NCBI GenBank assembly: GCA_948470475.1
Contig: OX419347.1
Span: 15,536,175-15,600,174 of the forward strand
Direction: 5' to 3'
Source of the DNA: Galaxea fascicularis
Lineage: Eukaryota; Cnidaria; Anthozoa; Scleractinia; Euphylliidae
DNA length: 64,000 nt
Shown in pieces: positions 34,173 through 58,200 of the stretch. The notes beneath the pieces are model-generated. The model had not been told where the DNA came from, did not search any database, and saw nothing but the letters and a program-made list of their open reading frames with translations. How positions within the stretch are numbered: position 1 is the first letter of the stretch; every line of letters starts with the position of its first letter. A program made the translations under genes and the position numbers.

Positions 34173-34730
34173 TCACTTCTTCGCGGACTTTTTGGGTGTA
34201 CTCTTCTTGGTCGTCTTCTTTGACACCGTTTTCTTCTTTTCTGCGGTCGGCTTCTTGACTGCTTTCTTCGTTACCGGTTTTTTTGTCGCCGGCTTCTTCG
34301 TTGTCTTCTTGGTTGGTGTTTTTTTGGCTGACGTCTTCTTCGCCGCTGGTTTCTTCGTTGCAGGCTTTTTGCTCGTTTTAGCTGCTGGTTTCTTTATGGG
34401 TGGTTTTTTCGCCGCGGGTTTTTTGGCGGCCGGCTTCTTTTTCGGTTTTTCCTCCTTAACAGCCTTGTTTAGTTTGAAAGATCCTGAAGCTCCTGTTCCT
34501 TTGGATTGGAGAAGAGCACCGCTTTGTACACCTTTCTTCAGGGCCAATTTCAAGTGGGAACCAACTTCGCCAACCTTGTAGTTTGCTTTGATGTGCTTCT
34601 CGATTGCCTGGCGGGAAGAACCATTTCGTTCCTTCAACGCCCCGATAGCAGCCTTGATCATGTCGATGTACTTCGGATGTTCGGCAGTCTTCACTGGCTT
34701 TTTCGCCTTTTTAGGAGATTCCGCAGACAT
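34173..34730 (-). CDS. H1: Linker histone H1
   Basis: A complete, intronless 185-residue protein. A short N-terminal tail ([20 protein letters not shown]) leads to a winged-helix globular domain, residues about 18-92 ([48 protein letters not shown]). A long lysine/alanine/proline C-terminal tail follows, built from AAKKP and TKKP repeats, ending TPKKSAKK. It binds linker DNA at the nucleosome dyad. Replication-dependent type, judged by the lack of introns and the 3' stem-loop. Same strand as H3 1.4 kb upstream, with no H2A or H2B between. The tail is shorter than in vertebrate somatic H1 but usual for invertebrates. Confidence 0.97.
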   Translation of the reverse strand: MSAESPKKAKKPVKTAEHPKYIDMIKAAIGALKERNGSSRQAIEKHIKANYKVGEVGSHLKLALKKGVQSGALLQSKGTGASGSFKLNKAVKEEKPKKKPAAKKPAAKKPPIKKPAAKTSKKPATKKPAAKKTSAKKTPTKKTTKKPATKKPVTKKAVKKPTAEKKKTVSKKTTKKSTPKKSAKK

Positions 34731-34831
34731 GTTTTATCTTGATAACCTTGAGAATATTCTACAAATCGTTACTTCTGTCGAGTCAAGACGACGAGACTGA
34801 GATCAATAATGAACTCTCACGGTTCAAGTGG

Positions 34832-34909
34832 ATTTATGCGATCGATGCGGACCACTGTGAAGACAGCACTCTGGCAACATCGTTCGACAATGTTCCAAAT
34901 TTTGTGTTT
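34832..34909 (-). promoter_or_regulatory. Histone H1 promoter elements
   Basis: Minus strand: AAACACA (34903-34909), the classic H1-specific box, about 70 bases upstream of a TATA-like CATAAAT (34832-34838), itself about 100 bases before the ATG. The spacing puts the H1 box near -100 of the expected transcription start. Confidence 0.6.
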
Positions 34910-36095
34910 GTTCAATGACTTTCGATGAATTTCATACACATACCAAACGGTCTGTAACCTTGAATTCAACAACAATTTGAAGCATATTTATTACTGAACG
35001 TTATGCAACTGTTTACTTTTCATCAAGTCATCCCAAAACAGTAATATTTTCGATTTACTTTTCCGACGTTCTTCAAAAACTTCGAAAGCCTTGTGTTTAA
35101 GACTAAATTTCTCTAAAATCATCCACATATGTCCTGCGCTTTCAAACAAGTATGAAGCACAAATAATCTTTGCATTCAGTTTAAGTTAGCTTGGTAAACA
35201 ACGAGTAAATGAAGGTCGAGAAAACTGATATTTTCTCAGGTAACAAACACTGATGATCCATGGCGTCGGTTCTTTGTTCGTGACAAGTAACACCTTCGAC
35301 AACTTCTGTCGGTTTCATATCTTATTTACAATTAAGAATAAAAAATGGAAAATGGGTAAACAGTACTTCAAATTTATCTTCCATTTAGAGGAAAAAGTAG
35401 CAATAATATTGCAAGTTATTCATCAAATCGGGAAGCGAGGAGCGAGAAGTGTGGAAGCGAATATTAAGCGAGTTCTTCCACTGAACGTTTCATTTCAAGA
35501 AAAGACGATGTAGAGTTATCTACAGATTTTACCTGGTTTCCTTATTAAACCATCGTTTTTAAATTTGAACGAACAAAATCAAGTCGAAAAACGATCAAAT
35601 CACGTTGCAATACGTTTTTAAAAGGAGCTTATCTATTTCTTTAAGACTTGATTTCTACGCCTAATCATGTTTTCGTGAAATGTGCCACATATTATGGCAT
35701 TTTTCAAGTCAAAACATGGTAGATTTTCACTTATGAAACAAGTTAGTGTCTTTCATCAAAGTCGTGAACGCATGTGCCGAAAGTAAGGTGATCGCAAATT
35801 ACCTTGTCCATCATTTTAAATTTATTTGGCAAAGAATTTTGCTGTTGCGACAGTTACGTACGGTTGTATCACTCCATTGTTATTGCTTTGCTTGGGAGAC
35901 ATGTCAGTACAGCAAACTGGGAAGCGAAATTTAATGTTTGGGTATTAGAAAATTGGCGCCAAAACGCAAACAAAATAAAGAATGATTCTCGCAGTTGTGA
36001 TTTATTTCATACAAACTTGCATCATTCTCGTAGCACAATTTCTACAAATATCTATTAGGCTAGATTCTTAGTGGAATAAGTGAAACGCATTACAA
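34910..36095. other. Spacer between H1 and H3, no gene seen
   Basis: About 1.2 kb without a coding exon on either strand and without an obvious repeat. In many invertebrate histone clusters other core histone genes occupy such a position; none is recognisable here. Confidence 0.55.
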
Positions 36096-36130
36096 ATTGG
36101 TATGGTGGTCATTGCTTTTATTAATGTGTT

Positions 36131-36146
36131 GGCTCCTAAAGGAGCC
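36131..36146 (-). terminator. Histone 3' stem-loop of H3
   Basis: GGCTCCTTTAGGAGCC on the minus strand, 27 bases past the H3 stop. An AATAAA (36117-36122) lies eight bases further on. Confidence 0.95.
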
Positions 36147-36173
36147 GTTTGTTTTGTGAGCGATGCAACTGAC

Positions 36174-36741
<568 letters not shown>

Positions 36742-37194
36742 CTGATTGATAAAACTTTCGATCCTTTAAAACTTGAAGCTTGAAGGTTTTGCTTGAAGTC
36801 TTTGCTTTCCTTTTGAAGCTTTTCTGAAAAAAAAGAAGTAGATTATTTTTTCAAATAATATGACCAATCGTCCTTCTTAAATTTAGAAAGGCAAAATGCG
36901 TTAAAAAATATATTTTTTTTTTACCTCGCTTTTTCACATATGAAATATAAGAGGAAGGTCTTAGTTTCCTATTTTCGTAATAGTGACTTTTTTATTGAGG
37001 CTATTTTAAGCTCCACCTGTAAAAATAGACTGGAAGGAAGTGTTTCCTTCAGGGAATTTAGATCAATTTATGTGATCCCTTTGGCTGCAATTAATGTAAT
37101 TTTCTCGGATATCATCGGGGCAATTTCGGAACATCTTCGCCTCAAGGAGCGGCTACGTCGTCTGTGATTGCGTGTTTTAAAACTTCGCGGGATC

Positions 37195-43860
<6,666 letters not shown>

Positions 43861-45335
43861 AGTAACTTATAGATTTAGACAAAGACAAGTGTGTTAACAC
43901 AAAGCACCATTGAACTGATGTTGATAGAGGTTGTATTTATAGTTTGTCATCACTCCTGGTTTCGGGCTAATTGAATCACAAAAACAGATGTTGTTATAGG
44001 CTATATAATTTAGCCTTCAAATTATTATTCAGTGATGAATATTATTGTAGATTTTGAACTAATTTATTTTATGAACCTTCTTTTAACAGTTGTACATGTT
44101 ACATTCCAGATTTATGAACATACAGGATTATGTCCAGGAGTTATTATTTTTTTATGCAAGAACCTTTTATGTGTTGTTACAGATTTCCACCATAGATGTC
44201 TAATTGAAAATATTGTTATTTTCCCAGTTGCTGTAAATATAAAATAGTTTCAAGGGCTGTGCTCACACTCTTTGTGCATTGTTATTTTTTCCAACTAAAC
44301 TGCAGAATACCCCACCACTTATTTGCCAGTGAATAGTGTACTGCTATCTGTCTTGTACTTCAGTCAATGTCACTACATGGAGACAAGAGTGGTCAGAAGC
44401 GGCAGGGCATTCTGCAGTTACTCCGCTCTCCCAGCCATCCTGTTAGATGGTGATGCATAACCATTCAAACTACCAAAAGTAATGTCTATATCTTTACAGG
44501 ATTGTTAAAAAGCACTGGCTACCAGCAATATTGCCAGCTAGTTTGACCAGCTACGATTTGCTGGTAAAAGGGAGAAAATGGTGTTGTCACCCCCTGAGTA
44601 CCATCTACCTTCCTAGATTCTTCTTCTGCTTAAAATCTTTTTGACAACCCTGCTTTAACAAAAGGAACAGAGTTCCCTGGATTCCACATTCAAGCCACAG
44701 GGCAATACTTTTACTCCAGGCAGTCACTCAACAAAGCAAAAATAAGAATTTAAGACACTGTCATCTTGTTGGCCTCTTTATCGCTACTTCTGAGTAACAT
44801 TTTGGTCAGCATTACTTCATTACTTCATGAAGCTTCACTAAAACCTTCGCCTGTCAGGTCAACTTCTTTTACACAGTTATTGCTGGTACTGTCACTGACA
44901 AGATGAAAACTTGTACAAACACACACAAGACAAAAAAAAAGAATACTGCACTGATGTAAAACAAAAACAATCAGCGTAGGTTTACCTAAAATGTCCTTAC
45001 AACTTTAGAGAATAAAATACAACACCAACCTTTTTTCTTTTTTTTTTTATGTTATACATAGACTTGTGGAGTTACTAACCACAAAACCACCTAAATAACT
45101 GCAAGAGTTCTGCCAGTTTAGTTACTGTTTTAAACCAGATATCTTAGCACCTGTTTGACTGTCACTAAGGAATATTATTCCTGTTCAATCACACCAGATA
45201 TCTCCAAGAATTTGGTGTATGCAATAAATCATAGGGTTGAAATAAATAGTCAAGGACAAATTGATTTTACTGCATTGTTTAGCTATAGAAATCACTACTG
45301 TATTTGTCAGTGGTTTTCCGCCCTGTTCTCTTCAT
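43861..45335. other. Convergent spacer between MNK and GCDH
   Basis: Presumed 3' UTRs of both genes. No coding exon seen. Contains inverted phrases CTGCAGAATACC / GGCATTCTGCAG (about 44304-44420) that may be a decayed foldback, and TC-rich tracts. Confidence 0.55.
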
Positions 45336-51863
<6,528 letters not shown>

Positions 51864-52245
51864 TTTTCAACCCTTTGAAACAGAAATTCAGTCAAGAACC
51901 ATTACCTACGAGTACCCTACGAGTATTTTGTTTCGTAATTGGTCAGCGGTTGTTCTCTACCAGCAAATTGCGCAATATTTTGCAATGATGAACTGCACAT
52001 GCGTTGTAATCTTATGAGGGAAACTGGGGCGAATTCCATGATGGCGGCTTCGTCAAGATGACAACTAAAGAACTGTTAATCATGTCTCTCCAAGTCAACT
52101 TCTTTTAAAGGAATTCAGCTAATCTGAAGAAGGATCTTGAAATGGTTGTATCCATGTATCATAATTAGAGTGTTTTACGAAATCCAACGCCGTGTGCTTG
52201 CTTTGAAGGTCCAAAGTTTTAGGTTAAATTCAAGTTTATTTCAAG
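51864..52245. promoter_or_regulatory. Shared upstream region of GCDH and CHERP
   Basis: 382 bases between divergent ATGs. It contains ATGATGGCGGC at about 52039, similar to the YY1 core AAGATGGCGGC often found just inside housekeeping 5' UTRs. No TATA box in the expected place. Confidence 0.5.
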
Positions 52246-55200
52246 ATGGCTAGTGTCACTCAGAATCCCCCTTTCCCAGCACCAGAAGGTAAGTGTTTGA
52301 ACTTTTAATACAAGAAATAGTGATAGTATTGTCTGTTTTATTTCAGAGAAGCTTAACGAAAATATATAAAGAAGCTTGAGTAGCAGCAAGTTTACTTTGA
52401 TTTAAACCTTTTTTCGTGCTTTGTACACTTACATGTATAGTGTCTGTTATTGCTGATATATTTCAAACCAGACCAAGATCAAAAGAACATCATTGACAAA
52501 CTTGCAAACTTTGTGGCCAGAAATGGCAGCAAATTTGAAGAGATGACAAAGGAGAAACAGAAGGGAAATCCAAAGTTTGCTTTTCTATTCAGTGGAGAAT
52601 ACTACAACTACTATAGATGGAAAGTTTCTTTTGAAATAGGTAAGTAATCAATATCATTGAAAGTTCTTGTTCTGTTATCTAGATTAACAGCTCAAGTCTA
52701 TGATGTTGGTGTTTTATGCCCCCCCCCCCCCCCCCCCCATGGTCCGGAAATTTGACAACAGCTGAACTAACAGAGTATCCTGGGTGCCAGAGGTTATTTT
52801 TTTCATTTAATTGAGAGAAATTACACAGCAAACCACAGCCACGAGGTGGAAAAGCAAAAGTTTTTAAAGAAATGTATGGAGCTAAATTGGAATTTCTGGA
52901 GGTGTGGAGAGGGTGGGGTGCAAACCAAAACCCTTCTGTGGATGCAGATGTTTTCTGGAGCCACACCTTCCTTTCTTGATCCTTAGACAAAATCTAAAGT
53001 AAATGCCTGATCCACAGTTCCATTCAGCCTTAATATCTTTGTTGTTACCAGCCCAACAGCAAACACAACAGCATTTACAAAACCAGCAACAGCTTGTGCA
53101 GCAAGCAGCAGCTCAGCTTGGCACCAATCCTCAAGCTCATCTGGTTCAGCAGGCTATTGTTCAACAGTCAATCAACTCAGCACCATGGCAACAAGCTCAA
53201 CAGCAAGCACAGCAACAGGTAATGTGGGATGGTGAAAATGAAATTTGTGAGACCTGTCTGTGGAGTATCCTTTTGCTGTTCTGACAACTTATCTTCTTCT
53301 TTTTGAAGGGATTAGCTACATTTTTGTCTGTTTGGTATTTACGTGTGTCTGTTCCTTATTATAAAAATATAAATTTTTCAGAACATCTTTTTTCTTGTTT
53401 GTTTTTAGCTACTGTTCTTTATTAACAAGAGCATTCCAAAATCATTTGTGAAAGTAGTGTAATGATTATTCTTGCTAATCAAGTCTATGGATTCTATGTT
53501 CAGTCTCGCTAGCAATCTGTTTTTATGTGACATCTCTCTGGGCTGAAAAATGCAACAAATTTTTTTTCATGGTTCGTGCTGGCAATATTAACATTGCCAT
53601 TTTGTTTGTTACTCAGATGCAGGTTCTTCAGCAACAGGCCCAAGCAGCAGCTGCTGCTCCTATGTACCAACCCCCAGCTGCACCAGTCCACCAGACCACT
53701 GACCTGGATGTGACAGAATTAGAAAATCTTTTGTGTAAAATTATGGAGTCTTGCACTAAGGAATCTATATCAGTGAGTTAGTCTCATTTTAGAGTACCAT
53801 ACTGTGGGCTGATTTCTTCAAGCCTGATTAGTACTTACATATACCCAGTTCCTGTTGAAAAACAGTGAGACAACCAGGCTTTGTATTGGTCCTGGAAATC
53901 CTGGATAGTACTTGAGTTTTAGACCAGCTTTTTCCAGGACTGGAGAGTCCTTGAAAATTTTAGGTTGTACTGGAAAATCCTGAAAATCTGTAATCAAGGT
54001 TTTCTTGAAAGCTGTTAAGCAGCACCCAAATGGGAAGATCTAACAATTAAAAAATACTTGTTTGAGCATTATGGAATCTGGAAAAACTTTAAAACTTTCG
54101 GAAGCCAGGAAAAGCTCTGGAAAAGTCCTAGAAATTGGTTTCTGAAGAAAGGTACAAACCCTGGACAATGACAATAACAAAATATATGTCAAAACGTTAA
54201 AAGGAAAAGAAACATGAGAGGTTATCCTAGTTCCTAGCAAATTTTCTTCATCATCTGACAGAATTATGGGATTTTTTTCTCACATCTGACAGAATGGTAA
54301 GAATTTTATCTTCACCACTGCCAAGACACCTGCGCACAGCTTTCAGATATCTCAGTACCTCCTCAAAAGGTAAGTTTGCATTTGTTTTGTTAACCGTCAA
54401 TCTGGCATCACTACATGATTTTCTTAGTTTTAGTGTAGTGTTCTATGGCTAGTGTTTTGGTGAGAATGTTTTTGGTTTTCTTTCCCTTGAGTTGCAATTT
54501 AGCCCCTGTGTATATCAGTAACTTACTTGGGCGGTATGAACCATCAAGGAATCTAAGGTCAACCAACAAATATCTTCTACGAATACCTCAGGCTCATCTG
54601 AAAACTTATGGAGACAAGGCCTTTTCAGTTGCAGCTCCTAGGCTATGGAATGCCTTACCCATGGACATTAAGCTTAGTCCGTCGGTTTCTGTATTTAAGA
54701 ACAAATGAAAGACGCTTCTTTTTAGAGCTACTTATTATTAATTTCTTGTGCACTATTTTTTATGCATTTCTAGTTTTTAATTTGTGATTGTTAAGCAATA
54801 TAGAGCTTTTTGTATATACCACTATATAAATTAAGTTATTATTATTATTAATTTTGTGGTTGTTAAATTTCTCACAGAGCCCTTGGACCTGGAATGCAGT
54901 TTCAACACAAGCTTCACATAGTTTACCTCATCAATGATATTCTACATCACTGCCAAAGGAAAGGAGCTCAGGACCTGCAGAAAGCTCTTCAAGATGTTGT
55001 TGTCCCAGTTTTCTTTGCCACACAGCTTGGTGAAACACCAGAAAATCTACAGAAAGTTACCAAGGTGTTGGGTATCTGGGAAAGTCATAATCTATTTGAG
55101 CCATCACTCCTGCAGGTGAATATTTTTAGATTACCACTTATCCACACAATTATATGCAATTCTTTCTTCCTTTCTGTGTTTCAATAAGCTGTGGAAACAC

Positions 55201-58200
55201 TTTGTAGACATAAATAAGAGAAGTCCAAAATGATGACCTTTCACACACTGTCATTTTTTCCCATGAAAGTTTGCGTTTTTTAGACACAACTTCTGCTTGT
55301 GTGGCTAAACATTTTTGAAACATGAACATATTTCTTACAATACAAGACTGTGCTTGAAGAAAGAATTTTAGAGAGCCCAAAAGCTCTGAACTTTTAATAT
55401 TAAATCCAAGGTGCTTAGCCCAGCTGTTTTAGATCTTTGACATGGTTCATAAACAGCTTCAAATTACATTTTCAGGAGCTGAAAAACTCTGAAGCTTCTC
55501 AGAGTAAAGTTGATGCTGCTCGAGAGCAAGTCTTTGGTCAACAAGGTTTGGCACAACATATTTTAGTTTGGTTACTTAGATAGAAAACTGATGATGTGGA
55601 AAACATATTGGACAGTTTTTTGGTTATGATGACAGTGGAAATCTGAAAAGTGTTTGAAAGAACAGTAATCAAAGTGGTATTGTCACAAATATTAATATTA
55701 TTTTGTAATGATTATAATGACTTTTTTTTAACCTCTCTTGAAGGTTACTATGCTCCAAGAGACCCTTATCAGCAATATCATCAGCAGCCTCAGGGTAGCC
55801 AACAAACACCACAGGTAGACCAGAAACTTCTGCAAGGAAGGGAAGGTATGATGATATGATGTTTCTTATGATCGCTGCAATTTGCATATCTGTCAAGGTC
55901 AATCGGTGTGATTGCTACCTGTTTTGTTTAGACAACTCATCAGAGCAGAAAGGGGAAAACACCTCACAAGAGGCAAGTAATAACAGAAACAAACAGGAAG
56001 AAGCTACAGTCAAGAAAGAAGTCACAGAGCAAAAACCAGTGGAGGAGGGTGACAACAGGGTAAAAGATCACTATGCATTTTTGCCTGTTCTTATACAATA
56101 TTGCAAACAAGGTCTAAAATTTCTTAGTCACAAGGAAATTGTCAACTGCTTCTACATGTAGAGGACTAACACACCCCATCAAACCCTGTAAGCCTTAATG
56201 GTGATCAGCATTTAATTTTTTGTCACAACATCACCACCTGACCAAACATACAAGAAAAATGAAATGATTGACAGATATGAACTACCAACTCTCTCTCAAC
56301 TACATGTAGGGCCATAAAAAATATAGAAAGAGCACTTAGGAGAATATGCATGTTGATTCGCCTTCCTTTCCTGAAAGAGAACTGTTCTGTTTTTGTTTTG
56401 TTTCATTTTTAACAGGAGGAGCCCCCAAGACAACAGCCATACCCACCAGCACAGTATCAGCACCACCCACCCTTCCCCCCTGGTTATGGCGATCAGCGTC
56501 CACCCTTCTATGGCCATGGCCCTCCACCATTCCCCCCTCATTTTCCTCCTCCTCCAGGCTACATGCCGGATTTCCGACAGCCTCCTCCAATGTTTGGCCC
56601 TCCACCCCCGAATTTTCATGAGGAGGGATTTCATGGAAGGTGAGTGACCACAGCCTGATTTTAGATGTTCATCTTAAAAATTCTTACAGTGTACAGTGCC
56701 TTTTTTAAGAGAGACCGAAGTTTGATTTATTTATAGTAGCACTGCTCAATCAAACATAGGTTGTGAGCAGGGCTGTTGTTAAGGGCCGACTGAGAAAGAG
56801 GTGATCGCCAGCTGGATTTTGGCTGGCGAACACACCGTAATGGTGACAAATGATTTTTCGGCCGGCTCAACTGCTTCCTAAACCGGCTGAGTAATTTCTT
56901 AGCTACAACCCTGTGTGAGAAAAAAGGAAGTGATCAACAAGTAACAAATTCTCCTCAACATTTCCATAGAAAATGTATGGAGCACAGTGCTGAGAAAATA
57001 CATGCTGATGTCAGGGTTAAAGGATTAAATATGCTTAATAAGACCAATGGAGTTGGTACATTTTTTGATTTACCACAAGCATGGAAATTGAATGAAAATT
57101 TTTAGTTATTTTATACTCTCACTTGCACACTGAGAAAGCAATTTCCGTGCTCTTCCAAAAGGAGTGAAACCCATGACCTCCTGATTGCTAGTTTGTATGG
57201 TCCACCACTGAGCTACATGGGACTTGTGGGAGCTGACGTCCAAAAGGTCACAGATTCGATTCCTGTTGGGAGAACTCAAATAGTGTTTTATGACTATGCA
57301 TGGGAAAGTACAGATTATCTACATCTTTCACTATGTTGAATAATTTGTAAATTAAATGGAGTTAAATTTCACTTGTTTATTTAGGCCACCACCATTCCAT
57401 GGACCACCTCAACAGTTTGACTATCAACAGCAGGAGTATGAGCAGTATGAAGGAAGGGTACCACCCCCTCCCATGGTGAATGAGTACAGTCATAGCAGAC
57501 CCCAAGAGGAGGAGGGGTATGGTATGGATGAGTACGACATGCCTCCTGAACCACCCGTCCCTGAGCCTATCATACCTACAGCCCTTTACTATGAACTTCC
57601 GGCAGGACTCATGGCTCCATTAGTGGGGGTAAGACATGTTTGATAGTCAAGCAAGTTTTTCTTTTCTGTAATGAGTGAAATTTCAAAATTAATGGAATAG
57701 ATTCCATTCATTCTACCCCTGATAACAATAAACAGAATGAAGAAGATGCGGTTTAGAGCAGTGTGTAATTGTGAGTCGTAAAACCGAAAACCAAAGCGAT
57801 TATTTCGGCCAATCACGACAGACCGAAACAGTGCAATTAGCCAATCAGAATACTAAACAATCACAAGCGCGGGAAAATGCGCGCGTGCTAGTCGCGATTG
57901 GTTTTGGTTTGGCTTTTGCTTTTCATTGGTTGAAAACATGTCGTGACGTTTGCTGGCCTATTACAGAGCGAAGGAGTGCAAAAGCACAGGTTCCTTTCGA
58001 TGCTCTATTGAAAATCGCTCTACTCGGATTTCGCCCTAAAAGCTTTCAGTTAGGGAAAGTTTTGGCGAGAAAATTCTGTGAGGCCCGTCAAACCAGTGCC
58101 ACCGGAAGTGGTGTTCAGATGCTCGGTTTGGGGGCCCGTTTCTCGAAACTCCCGAAACTTTCCGGCCTTTTTCGGGTGCTATAATTCCCTACCTATCTCG

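Noticed and set aside
34156..34581. Hydrophobic open frame antisense to H1
   Set aside because: A Phe/Ala/Gly-rich shadow of the Lys/Ala/Pro codons of the H1 tail read on the other strand.
34910..36095. Missing H2A/H2B gene in the H1-H3 spacer
   Set aside because: Both strands were read for H2A and H2B core motifs and further stem-loops; none was found.
44304..44420. Foldback element in the MNK-GCDH spacer
   Set aside because: Only a 12-base inverted phrase around CTGCAGAAT is seen; too little to define an element.
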